Under the pieces are notes generated by a model that saw only the letters and a program-made list of their open reading frames with translations, made no database searches and was not told the DNA's origin. DNA of 64,000 bases from an uncultured Clostridia bacterium (GTDB taxonomy: Bacteria > Bacillota > Clostridia > Lachnospirales > Lachnospiraceae), in assembly GCA_946403295.1 (NCBI GenBank), contig CAMIZL010000006.1, positions 1-64,000 of the forward strand, read 5' to 3'. Of this stretch, positions 25,638 through 34,147 are shown piece after piece (position 1 is the stretch's first letter; every line of letters starts with the position of its first letter). Made by a program: the position numbers and the translations under genes.

Positions 25638-28289
25638 TCAACAAAGTCTGAGCGTTGCGTAACAGAGCTGTTCGTTACCTATTCCGACGCTTATGCTGTT
25701 CCATTCGTCGATCGTTCCGTAATAGTTGATGACGGAAAGGTTGGAACATTGTGTAAACGCACTCATTCCGATGCTTCTGACGGAAGAATTGAGTGTCAAT
25801 GTCTTTAACGATCCGCACTGAACGAACGCGCTCATTCCGATCTCTCTTACGTTGCCCGTGATCCTGATCTCCGACAGGGAAGAACATTGGGCAAACGCGC
25901 TCATGCCGACAGACGGTATCCTGCCCGCAAACTCAACGCTCCTCAAAGACGAGCATTGCGCGAACGCGCTCATGTCTACGGTCGCATCGGCCTCGATCTT
26001 AAGACTTGTGATCCTCGAGTTTTGTGAGAATGCGCTCATGCCGATCTTTGTAACCGTATATCCGTCGATCACGGCGGGGATAACAAGCGAGGAAGACGTT
26101 CCCGTGTATCCCGTGATCGTTATGTTGTTTCCGTAGATGCTGTATGTAAATCCGGAGCTGCTGCCCTCGCCCGGTCCGGGATTCGGAACGGGTGCCGGGC
26201 TCTGTGTGGGCACGGGGTTCTGTGTGGGCACAGGGTTCTGTGTGGGCACGGGGTTCTGTGTGGGCACGGGGTTCTGTGTGGGCACGGGGTTCTGCGTGGG
26301 CACGGGGTTCTGCGTGGGCACGGGGTTCTGCGTGGGCACGGGGTTCTGCGTGGGTACGGGGTTCTGTGTGGGCACGGGGTTCTGTGTGGGGAACGGTGAC
26401 CACGTAGGGAACGGCGTCCATGTGGGATACGGTGTCCACGTGGGGTACGGTTCCATAGTGGGATACGGCGTCCATGTGGGATACGGCTCCGGACCCGCGG
26501 TGGGAGTCGGAATATATCCTGTGCCGGCGCTTACCGTAACGGGACAATATGCGCTTATGTTATTGGATGTCGTTGCATATATGCCGGCCGACCCTTGTGA
26601 AATAGCTGTAACAAAGCCGTTTGAGTCGACTATCACCACATCCGTATCGGTACTGCTCCAATAAACGTTAATATCCGTTGCGTTTGAAGGAGCGATGTAT
26701 GCGGAGAGTCGGGTGCTGTTTCCGACATTGAGGCTGAGCTCGCCGGGCTCGATGTTGATGCCCGTGGGATTTATTATGATGTCCGAAACGTTTGAAAGAT
26801 CCGGCATCCCGTAGCCGTAGTACTTATCCCATCCGACACTTCCGAGATCTCTCGCGCTCGATTTGATAAGGCTTTCGATCCGGGCGGGAGTGTGCTCGGG
26901 GTATTTGAGCATGAGCATCGCCGAAATTGCCGAAATATGAGGCGTAGCCATCGATGTTCCGTCGTATGTATCGTATTGTCCGTTAAGGACACAGCTCGTG
27001 ATACCGACTCCGGGAGCGACAACATCGAGCGAATTGCCGTAGTTTGAGAACTGCGCTTTTGAATCATAAACGTCCACAGCGCCGACAACAATCGGTTCTG
27101 TGAGATGGGCGGGGCATGCGTACAAAGTATCCGAGTTCTCGTTTCCGGCCGCAACGCACACCGTCACGCCTTTTTCGATCGCATATTTCACGCTTTCGTC
27201 TATATAGTTGCTGTGGCCTCCCCCGAGACTCAGATTGATGACCTTTGCTCCGTGATCGGCGGCATATCTGACGCCGAGGGAAACCGTCGTGTCCGTTCCG
27301 CTTCCGTCGGTTCCGAGAACCCTTACCGGCATGATATATACGTTAAGGCCCGGTGTGCAGTCGACGATCGTGCCCGCAACATGGGTTCCGTGAGAATTAT
27401 GATCCGTGGGATCGGAATCGTTGTCTATATAGTCATAGCCGGCAACGATCCTGCCGCTCAGGAAATCATGATAAGCGACGCCCGTGTCAACCACCGCAAC
27501 GGTGATTGATCCGTTTCCGACCGTTTTCGCATATGCATCGGCACCGAGTTTTGCGACACCCCACGAAAGGGATCCGTCCGTTTCGCCGTAAACAGGATCC
27601 TCAAAGATCGGATCAAAGACAGGGAGATCAAATTTTGCCCCGATCAACGCATCGGGTTCCGCCCACTCGACATCATCCATCGTACAGATCTGCGCAAATG
27701 CATCCTCCGCCTTTGCGGACGATTCGAACTGGATAACATATATATTGTCACTTCCCCTGATCGCGTCGACGATATCAAACCGGTCGAGAGAGAGCGCTCC
27801 CGTCCTGCTCTTTACGATCAGACGCGCGGTCACGAATCTGTCGTTTGCCGCGATACCCCTGCCGGCTTTGACCGGATTATTCTTTACGAGTCCCGCCACC
27901 TGTCCCGCAAACTTGTCAAATTCGTCATAGCTTCGAACGATCGTCTTTTCCTGTTTTGCGATGACCTTTATCTTGCATTTGTATGTATTTTTGCCGACCG
28001 CGGCCGTCACGTACGAAGTTCCGGCTTTCCTGCCCTTGATCTTTATCGAATTCTTTGTTGTTTTGATCGTTTTGAGGACCCCGGGTTTTGAGACTGACCA
28101 TTCCGCAGTCTTCTTTGAGGACAGTCCGCTGAGCCGGACGGTATACTTTTCTCCGACTTCGATCGTTATTTTTTTGGTATTGAGCTTAGCTTTCGCTTCT
28201 CCCGGAATATTATCAAACATCAAAAGAAGAAGCGCCATTATCATCATGACGGAGCCTGCCGTTTTTAATAACTTTTTCACGCTCTTCAT
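25638..28289 (-). CDS. Secreted mosaic subtilisin-like protease with BspA-type LRRs
   Basis: Start at MKSVKKLLKTAG after GGAGGAG (883 residues). Signal peptide 1-33 ending AKA, an Ig-like domain 35-110, and a prodomain-like stretch. The S8 peptidase carries Asp in VAVVDTG (about 270), His in NSHGTHVAGT (about 300) and Ser in DGTSMATPH (about 445). A Big_2 bacterial Ig domain follows (about 515-595), then a Pro/Thr-rich spacer built of PTWTPY- and PVPTQN-type repeats, and a C-terminal LRR_5 domain with repeats around IGMSAFAQCSSL. No LPxTG or membrane anchor, so it is probably released or held by the LRRs. Single gene, flanked by larE-DUF3737 and the bce terminator. Confidence 0.93.
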   Translation of the reverse strand: MKSVKKLLKTAGSVMMIMALLLLMFDNIPGEAKAKLNTKKITIEVGEKYTVRLSGLSSKKTAEWSVSKPGVLKTIKTTKNSIKIKGRKAGTSYVTAAVGKNTYKCKIKVIAKQEKTIVRSYDEFDKFAGQVAGLVKNNPVKAGRGIAANDRFVTARLIVKSRTGALSLDRFDIVDAIRGSDNIYVIQFESSAKAEDAFAQICTMDDVEWAEPDALIGAKFDLPVFDPIFEDPVYGETDGSLSWGVAKLGADAYAKTVGNGSITVAVVDTGVAYHDFLSGRIVAGYDYIDNDSDPTDHNSHGTHVAGTIVDCTPGLNVYIMPVRVLGTDGSGTDTTVSLGVRYAADHGAKVINLSLGGGHSNYIDESVKYAIEKGVTVCVAAGNENSDTLYACPAHLTEPIVVGAVDVYDSKAQFSNYGNSLDVVAPGVGITSCVLNGQYDTYDGTSMATPHISAISAMLMLKYPEHTPARIESLIKSSARDLGSVGWDKYYGYGMPDLSNVSDIIINPTGINIEPGELSLNVGNSTRLSAYIAPSNATDINVYWSSTDTDVVIVDSNGFVTAISQGSAGIYATTSNNISAYCPVTVSAGTGYIPTPTAGPEPYPTWTPYPTMEPYPTWTPYPTWTPFPTWSPFPTQNPVPTQNPVPTQNPVPTQNPVPTQNPVPTQNPVPTQNPVPTQNPVPTQNPVPTQNPVPTQSPAPVPNPGPGEGSSSGFTYSIYGNNITITGYTGTSSSLVIPAVIDGYTVTKIGMSAFSQNSRITSLKIEADATVDMSAFAQCSSLRSVEFAGRIPSVGMSAFAQCSSLSEIRITGNVREIGMSAFVQCGSLKTLTLNSSVRSIGMSAFTQCSNLSVINYYGTIDEWNSISVGIGNEQLCYATLRLC
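26205..26390 (-). repeat. 18-bp coding minisatellite in the subtilase
   Basis: About ten near-perfect copies of GTGGGCACGGGGTTCTGT (plus strand), encoding PVPTQN on the minus strand. Only third-position changes (C/T) separate copies, suggesting recent expansion. Further decayed 18-bp copies encode PYPTWT upstream. The plus-strand FCVGTG ORF is a shadow of it. Confidence 0.95.
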
Positions 28290-28356
28290 AATCACACTCC
28301 TCCTTTTTTTCGATATATATCCTAATATTATACACACCAAAGGCCCGCAAGTACAG

Positions 28357-28388
28357 AAAAATAACCCCGGGAGGGGCAATTCCCGGGG
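28357..28388 (-). terminator. Terminator of the bce module
   Basis: Perfect eight-base stem CCCCGGGA/TCCCGGGG with an eight-base loop, followed on the minus strand by TTATTTTT, 30 bases after the bceB-like stop. Separates it from the subtilase gene. Confidence 0.9.
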
Positions 28389-28417
28389 CTACCGTTTCTA
28401 TTTATATATACCCACGC

Positions 28418-30508
28418 TTATTCCGTCTTTCCGGGCATTTCCCTTACGATCCTCTTGCTGCTGAGGAATGTGATAAGGAAATATCCGCCGTATATAAGCA
28501 GAAGGATTCCGGATGTCAGTGCGATCGATCTTGCGAGTTCGTCGGTTCCGAACGCCTCAAGCACCAGATTTGCAAATTTCATACCAAAGATCGAGTGAAC
28601 GATCGCAAGCAGGAGAGGCATCAGGAAGAAGACTCCGGTCTGCTTGAAAAGCGAGAATGTGATGTCTCTTTCCTCCGCTCCTATCTTTCTGAGCATTTCG
28701 TATCTTGTGATACTGTCGACACTTCCCGAAAGCTCTTTGAGCGCCAGAAGCGCACCGCATGCGATCAGGAAAACCATTCCGATGTAAAGACCGAGGAATG
28801 TAATGACCGCTCCGATCCCCACGGTTGCCGTAAGGATCTCACTCTTGGAAGTGATGTAGAAGTATTCCGTAACATTCTTATCGGGATTTTCTGCCCTGAG
28901 CCTGTTAGCCAGATCCGAAAAAGCATTTTTGTATGATATTACGATCTCCCTGTCTTTCTCGCGTCTTTCCTTCTTGTCGGTGATACCGTGTTTCCCGACG
29001 ACGATGGTTCTCATCGGATCGACCGAATCGACTGTTTCGTCCGGTACGACATAGATACCGGTGTTGGAGTGCTCAATGCCTATGGACATAAATCCGTATA
29101 CGCACTTATCATATTTTGAATGAAGCGTTTTTCCGAATATAGTGACGTCAGGCTTGTCTGCCAATACTTCATCACGGATCTCGAGCATTTGAGAGAAGTC
29201 ACAGACCAGTGCATATTCGTCGCTGCCGAGAGAGATCTCTTCTCCTCCGAAAAACCTCATAAGCTCGTTGTATTCGCTTAAAGGGACTATTTTTTCCATG
29301 AAGTTAAAGATAACCCTGGGCTTTTCTGCCCTGATCTTCTCATATTTGTCTCCCAAAAATTCCGGGAATCCGAAGTTGTCGTCTCTGTAAAAAGAATACT
29401 GAACATATTCCGTGAATACTTCATCGGGCTTAAATCCGATATCGTCCATCATCTTACGTTTATTCTCATATATGGGTTCGCCGTCCAGATAAACTTGCTC
29501 GAACTCAACTTCAACATCCGCCGGACAAAGCGTTTCAGCGTTTTTGTTCATCGAATTTCTGAGCGAAAAAGCCGATGTAAGAGCGCATATCGTTAAGAAG
29601 AGCATGAGGCAGATAATGGTCATCGAAAATACCATAGTGTTTACTCTGCTGCTGATCTGACGAAACGTAAATGTATTGAGACCTTTGTTATATATCTTCT
29701 TGATCGACATCACGATCCTGAGCAGCAGGCCCGAAACCGACCAGAAGATGAAGAATGTCGTAACGCATCCGATCGCGATATATATCCACAGATCGGTCGG
29801 TTCGATCATCTCGTAGGGAAAAGCGACTTTGTAATATGCGTAACCGAGCGCAACGGCCGACAAGATAAATATTATCACGCAGAGCACAGGATTTCTGAGT
29901 CTGACCGTTTCCGATTTTTTGCCGCTCTGCATGAGGTCGATTAGTTTCATCTTTGTGACCGCACCGCTGTTAAAGATCATGACCGCGATGTACATAACCG
30001 CAAAGAAAAAGACCGTCATGCCTATGGCATCGTATGATATCGTAAATTGATAATTGGTCATGTCGGCTTCAAAAAGGTTCGCGACAATGGCACTCATAAG
30101 CTGCGAGAAGCCGACTCCGATCAAAAGTCCGACAAAAAGCGATCCGATACCGATCATGATCGTCTCGACAAGAAGGATCGCCGAGATCTTTCGTTTGCTC
30201 ATCCCGAGCATCATGTATATTGCAAATTCATTGTTCCTTCTTTTCATAAGGAAACGGCTCGCATAGATGATCAGGAAAGCGAGGACAAGTGCCACAAAGA
30301 TGCTGGTTGCGGTGATCACGTCCGCGAGGAGAGCCACGATCTCATGTGTGCTCTCATCGACTTGCATCATTGCCGCCTGTCCGCCGATGGCGTTAAACAC
30401 ATAAAAGATTGAAACACCTATGATGAGCGTAAAGAAATAGATCGCATAATCACGCATACTTCTGCGGATATTGCGGGCCGATATCTTAAAGAGCATCGCT
30501 AACATCAC
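28418..30508 (-). CDS. bceB: BceB-type ABC transporter permease
   Basis: FtsX-family permease of a peptide-antibiotic sensing and resistance transporter. 696 residues: N-terminal RNIRRSMRDYAIYFFTLIIG, several membrane helices to about 310, and a large extracellular domain of about 220 residues (roughly 315-555, starting after the helix LTICALTSAFSLRN). The terminal helices contain the FtsX signature (RYEMLRKIGAEERD). The single large external domain between helices 7 and 8 is the hallmark of BceB proteins, which bind lipid II cycle-peptide complexes. Its ATG overlaps the bceA-like stop by four bases. Confidence 0.93.
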   Translation of the reverse strand: MMLAMLFKISARNIRRSMRDYAIYFFTLIIGVSIFYVFNAIGGQAAMMQVDESTHEIVALLADVITATSIFVALVLAFLIIYASRFLMKRRNNEFAIYMMLGMSKRKISAILLVETIMIGIGSLFVGLLIGVGFSQLMSAIVANLFEADMTNYQFTISYDAIGMTVFFFAVMYIAVMIFNSGAVTKMKLIDLMQSGKKSETVRLRNPVLCVIIFILSAVALGYAYYKVAFPYEMIEPTDLWIYIAIGCVTTFFIFWSVSGLLLRIVMSIKKIYNKGLNTFTFRQISSRVNTMVFSMTIICLMLFLTICALTSAFSLRNSMNKNAETLCPADVEVEFEQVYLDGEPIYENKRKMMDDIGFKPDEVFTEYVQYSFYRDDNFGFPEFLGDKYEKIRAEKPRVIFNFMEKIVPLSEYNELMRFFGGEEISLGSDEYALVCDFSQMLEIRDEVLADKPDVTIFGKTLHSKYDKCVYGFMSIGIEHSNTGIYVVPDETVDSVDPMRTIVVGKHGITDKKERREKDREIVISYKNAFSDLANRLRAENPDKNVTEYFYITSKSEILTATVGIGAVITFLGLYIGMVFLIACGALLALKELSGSVDSITRYEMLRKIGAEERDITFSLFKQTGVFFLMPLLLAIVHSIFGMKFANLVLEAFGTDELARSIALTSGILLLIYGGYFLITFLSSKRIVREMPGKTE

Positions 30509-31314
30509 CCCCTCTTTGCAGTCGCCTCTGACGGCTGCGGTTCCTCGCCCGAAACCATACCGGAGATATCTGCTCCAAAAAGCGTTACCACATCGATTAT
30601 CTTGTCGAAGAACTGTTTTCTGCTGTCATTTCCGCGATTGATCTCATTAAAGACCTTGCCGTCCTTAAGGAAGATCACGCGTCTCGCATAGCTCGCGGAG
30701 AAGCTGTCATGTGTTACCATCATGATCGTGGCCCCGAGCTCCCTGTTAAGGTAATTGAATCGCTCGAGAAGCATCTTTGATGATTTTGAATCGAGTGCTC
30801 CCGTAGGCTCATCGGCAAGTACAAGTTTGGGATCCGTGATGATCGCACGCGCGGAAGCCACTCTCTGCTTCTGGCCTCCCGACATCTGGTAGGGGTATTT
30901 TGAAAGAACGTCGGTAATGCCGAGCTGCTCCGCTACCTCTTTGATCCTCTTGTCCATCGCGCTGACGGATCTCTTCTGGATCGAAAGCGCGAGCGAGATA
31001 TTCTCATATCCCGTGAGTGTGTCAAGAAGGTTGAAATCCTGGAAGATGAATCCGAGCTTCTCACGTCTGAACCTGTTAAGCTCTTTTCCTTTCAGATTTG
31101 TTATGTCCTGTCCCTCAAGGTAAATGTGACCGGAAGTCACACGGTCAATGGTCGAGATGCAGTTAAGAAGTGTTGTCTTTCCGCTTCCGGAAGCGCCCAT
31201 GATCGCCACGAACTCTCCTTCGTCAACGCTAAAGGAAATATCGTCAACAGCCTTTGTAAGACTTGACTTGCTTCCGTAATATTTTTCTATCTGCGCAACC
31301 TTAAGTAATTCCAT
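30505..31314 (-). CDS. bceA: BceA-type ABC transporter ATPase
   Basis: Energises the BceB permease. 269 residues. Walker A GASGSGKTT, Q-loop FQDFNLLDTL, signature MSGGQKQRVASARA, Walker B LVLADEPTGALD, switch H in MVTHD. The C-terminal extension after FNEINRGNDSRKQFFDKI is typical of the MacB/BceA group. A Bce-type operator and a possible promoter precede it, so bceAB can be induced separately from bceRS. Confidence 0.94.
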   Translation of the reverse strand: MELLKVAQIEKYYGSKSSLTKAVDDISFSVDEGEFVAIMGASGSGKTTLLNCISTIDRVTSGHIYLEGQDITNLKGKELNRFRREKLGFIFQDFNLLDTLTGYENISLALSIQKRSVSAMDKRIKEVAEQLGITDVLSKYPYQMSGGQKQRVASARAIITDPKLVLADEPTGALDSKSSKMLLERFNYLNRELGATIMMVTHDSFSASYARRVIFLKDGKVFNEINRGNDSRKQFFDKIIDVVTLFGADISGMVSGEEPQPSEATAKRG

Positions 31315-31398
31315 AAAAGTTTTGTTCTCCTTTCGTCTTTCTGGCTTACACTTTATCGAAACAACCCATATCTGTCGTTTTTTTAATCTTACCGAACA

Positions 31399-31412
31399 TT
31401 ACAATTTTGTAA
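31399..31412. promoter_or_regulatory. Candidate BceR-type operator upstream of bceAB
   Basis: Reads TTACA-N4-TGTAA on both strands (extended ATTACAA/TTGTAAT arms). This is the TNACA-N4-TGTNA consensus described for BceR-like regulators in Firmicutes. It lies 85 bases upstream of bceA and just upstream of a weak TTCGGT-N17-AGATAT promoter on the minus strand, the expected activator position. Confidence 0.75.
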
Positions 31413-31482
31413 TCTTAATGTGTTTGGCGATCTCTTTTACCCTGCCCCGCGCCTGCGCTCTTACGAGAAAATGCAGCCGGTA

Positions 31483-32505
31483 TTACCGACTGCCGCGAGA
31501 AATGTAAAAGTCGTTTTTTGTGAATGTCAATGTCACTTCGGTATACGCATCTTCCTGCGATTCGATGCCGATCCCGTGCCCGAGACGGTCGCAGAGGTTC
31601 TTTACGATATAAAGACCCATACCCGTCGATTTCGAATCTTTTCTGCCGTTGGTTCCCGTATAAGATTTTTCAAAGACATTCTTTATATCGGCCGCGGGGA
31701 TACCGATCCCGTTGTCACGGAAGCGGACCGTGACCTGTTTGTCGTTTTCTTCGGCGCTGACGCTTATGACAAGCGGTCTTTCTTCCGAATAATATTTTAT
31801 GCTGTTGGCCATGAGCTGGCCGAATATGAATTCAAGCCACTTCCCGTCGGTCATGACGGACACGTCAAGTCCTTCCGTCTCGATCCTTGCATCTATCATC
31901 TGAAGGGCTTCGCGGTTCTTCACCGCGACATTACCGAATGCCTTTTTTACCGACGTTTCCTTGATCACGTAATCGCGCTCGGCATTCTCGCTGCGCGCAT
32001 AATAAAGAACGTTTTCTATATAATCGTCTATCCTGCCGAGCTGCACGGCCATCTTGTTCTCTATCTCGGGACTCTGTCGGCACATGAGCCTCATGCTCGC
32101 AAGCGGAAGCTTTGCCTCGTGTACCCAAAGCTCTATATATTCCCTGAACTCCTTGTTCTGCCGTCTGTACACGGCCACATTCTCGGCCATTGATCTGTCG
32201 CACTCGCTAAGCGTATTCACAAGCAGATCGCCCTCCAAAAATCCCGGAGCATCGAGCATTTCGCAGATCAGGTATTTCTTGTCAAGCTCATCAAGTGATC
32301 CGGCCAGCCTTCTGTAGAACTTCCTTTTCCGGAAATATTCCCACATCTCAAAAGCGACCGTCGCTATGGCGAAGATGATCGCCACGGCAAGGATCGCCTG
32401 CGTCTGAGCATTAAAAGCATTCAGAAAAATAATGACCATGGCAAACGCGATCACTCTTATCACGATCCCGGGGATCCGGTCCCTCAAAAAGCCTGAAATC
32501 GTCAT
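31483..32505 (-). CDS. bceS: BceS-type intramembrane-sensing histidine kinase
   Basis: 340 residues. Two closely spaced N-terminal helices (about 12-50) with almost no outside loop, as in kinases that sense through their partner BceAB transporter. H-box WVHEAKLPLASMRL, N-box LMANSIKYYSEE, G-boxes DNGIGIP and STGMGLYIVKN. Pairs with the upstream response regulator, 65 bases away. Confidence 0.92.
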   Translation of the reverse strand: MTISGFLRDRIPGIVIRVIAFAMVIIFLNAFNAQTQAILAVAIIFAIATVAFEMWEYFRKRKFYRRLAGSLDELDKKYLICEMLDAPGFLEGDLLVNTLSECDRSMAENVAVYRRQNKEFREYIELWVHEAKLPLASMRLMCRQSPEIENKMAVQLGRIDDYIENVLYYARSENAERDYVIKETSVKKAFGNVAVKNREALQMIDARIETEGLDVSVMTDGKWLEFIFGQLMANSIKYYSEERPLVISVSAEENDKQVTVRFRDNGIGIPAADIKNVFEKSYTGTNGRKDSKSTGMGLYIVKNLCDRLGHGIGIESQEDAYTEVTLTFTKNDFYISRGSR

Positions 32506-32570
32506 TTCCCTTTTCCTCCCGTTGTTTTCTCTTGTTGAAGCGATCGTTTCCGCCTATCCGGAACAACTTC

Positions 32571-33233
32571 TTATCTTAGGATATAACCCAGTTTCTTTCT
32601 GGTCTCGATGGCGTCACTGACCCCGAGCTCGGCAAGTTTGTTGCGCAGTCTGCTGATATTCACCGAGAGGGCATTATCATTGATATATTCGTCATTATCC
32701 CAAAGCGCGGTCATCAGATCGTCGCGCGACACTATCTCTCCCTGCCTGTCGAAAAGCACCTGGAATATGACCATCTCATTCTTCGTGAGGATCCGTTCTT
32801 CATCGCCCCTTACAAGGCTGCCCTTCACAAAACTCACCCTGATGTCCTTGTACATCTCGGTCTGAACGGCCTTTGCGGTTCTTTTGAGCACGGCCGATAT
32901 CCGAAGCAGAAGGATCGTCGGATTATAAGGCTTGGTTATATAGTCATCGGCCCCGTAGCTCATCGAAAGCACCTGGTCCATGTCCTCGGTACGGCTCGTG
33001 AGCATGATGACGGGCGTATCGTTTGATTTGCGGTATTTTTGAAGAAGGGCCTCTCCGTTCTCGCCGGGAAGGCTGATATCAAGCAATACAAGATCGGCAT
33101 CCGATGCCTCCATCTGCGCATATGCGTCGGTGAAGTCCCGTATGATCTCAACCTCGTATCCCGATTTTTCAAGAAGGTTCGACAGCTCCACGCACAGCGT
33201 CCTGTCGTCCTCAACGATAAGTATTTTTTTCAC
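32571..33233 (-). CDS. bceR: BceR-type OmpR-family response regulator
   Basis: Receiver domain with the acidic pair EDD and phosphoacceptor D in VLLDISLPGENG, switch T in MLTSRTED, and K in YITKPYNP. A winged-helix DNA-binding domain ends in TRKKLGYILR. I start at GTG of VKKILIVEDD, which has GGGAG five bases upstream (220 residues). The ATG six codons earlier lacks a ribosome binding site but cannot be excluded. First gene of the bceRSAB set. Confidence 0.92.
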   Translation of the reverse strand: MKKILIVEDDRTLCVELSNLLEKSGYEVEIIRDFTDAYAQMEASDADLVLLDISLPGENGEALLQKYRKSNDTPVIMLTSRTEDMDQVLSMSYGADDYITKPYNPTILLLRISAVLKRTAKAVQTEMYKDIRVSFVKGSLVRGDEERILTKNEMVIFQVLFDRQGEIVSRDDLMTALWDNDEYINDNALSVNISRLRNKLAELGVSDAIETRKKLGYILR

Positions 33234-33282
33234 AGGCTCTCCCGCTTTCATAAAAATTTTTCTTACTTATTCTACAGTCCCT

Positions 33283-33311
33283 ACTTTAATCGTCATGTAA
33301 AACCTTGTCAA
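33283..33311 (-). promoter_or_regulatory. Promoter of bceRS
   Basis: Minus strand TTGACA, 17 bases, TAAAGT, about 40 bases upstream of the bceR start. Lies in the 200-base divergent region shared with the VanR-like system. Confidence 0.7.
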
Positions 33312-33362
33312 TTCACCCGGCTGCCGCAATAAAATGGTAACACAACTTAGCTCCCAAAAGCA

Positions 33363-33384
33363 AAATCTTCATCAAATCTTAATG
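33363..33384 (+). promoter_or_regulatory. 11-bp direct repeat, likely OmpR-family operator
   Basis: AAATCTTCATC immediately followed by AAATCTTAATG, an exact 11-bp phased repeat, the spacing used by PhoB/VanR-type regulators. It ends about 34 bases before a perfect -10 (TATAAT at 33419-33424) whose -35 region is weak (TTTCTT). This is the arrangement of an activator-dependent, self-controlled promoter of the downstream response regulator. Confidence 0.65.
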
Positions 33385-33451
33385 ACTTTGCATATTTCTT
33401 TTTAATAACGCTCCGCATTATAATGGACTTACATCAAGAGGAGGGGGAGAC

Positions 33452-34147
33452 ATGCCTAACATTCTGATATGCGATGACGAAAAAGATATCGTCAACGCCC
33501 TGAAGATTTATTTATCAAATCCCGAATACACGCTTTTCGAAGCATACAACGGGAAAGAAGCACTCGACATCGTGAAAGAAAATGAAATACACCTTATACT
33601 CCTGGATATCATGATGCCGGTAATGGACGGCATGACCGCCATGGCTAAGATCCGCGAGATCAGTAATGTTCCGATCATCGTGCTTACCGCTAAATCCGAA
33701 GACACGGATGTGATCCTCGGGCTTAATGTCGGCGCCGATGATTACATTACAAAGCCTTTTAATCCTCTCGAGGTGAATGCCAGAGTGCATTCTCAATTGC
33801 GCCGTTATCTGAACTTCGGTGGAAATGCCCCTTCACCTGAAGAATACCGTAACGGCGGGATCGAGCTTAACGATCGCACGAAGGAAGTTCTCCTCGACGG
33901 AAGTCCCATATCGTTAACACCAAAGGAATATGAAATCCTGAAGCTCTTGATATCGAATCCCGACAGAGTATTCTCCCCCAAGGAAATCTACAGCACTGTC
34001 TGGAAGGACAAGCCCTTTGGTACGGACAACACCGTGGCGGTCCACATCCGTCATCTCAGGGAAAAACTTGAGATCAATCCTGCCGAGCCGCGCTATATCA
34101 TCGTGGTCTTCGGTCAGGGCTACAAAATGAAAGGATCAAGAAAATAA
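33452..34147 (+). CDS. VanR-like OmpR-family response regulator
   Basis: 231 residues. Receiver with DDE, phosphoacceptor in LILLDIMMPVMDG, T in VLTAKSED and K in YITKPFNPLE, then a winged helix ending IIVVFGQGYKMKG. GAGGAGGGGG precedes the ATG. Stop and kinase start overlap as TAATG. The input signal is unknown; no vancomycin-type resistance genes are nearby. Confidence 0.93.
   Translation: MPNILICDDEKDIVNALKIYLSNPEYTLFEAYNGKEALDIVKENEIHLILLDIMMPVMDGMTAMAKIREISNVPIIVLTAKSEDTDVILGLNVGADDYITKPFNPLEVNARVHSQLRRYLNFGGNAPSPEEYRNGGIELNDRTKEVLLDGSPISLTPKEYEILKLLISNPDRVFSPKEIYSTVWKDKPFGTDNTVAVHIRHLREKLEINPAEPRYIIVVFGQGYKMKGSRK

Noticed and set aside
26205-26390. CRISPR array
   Set aside because: Units are contiguous 18-mers without spacers and lie in a coding frame.
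26137-26664. Plus-strand protein of FCVGTG repeats
   Set aside because: It is the antisense reading of the PVPTQN minisatellite; the minus frame has a signal peptide, protease triad and ribosome binding site.
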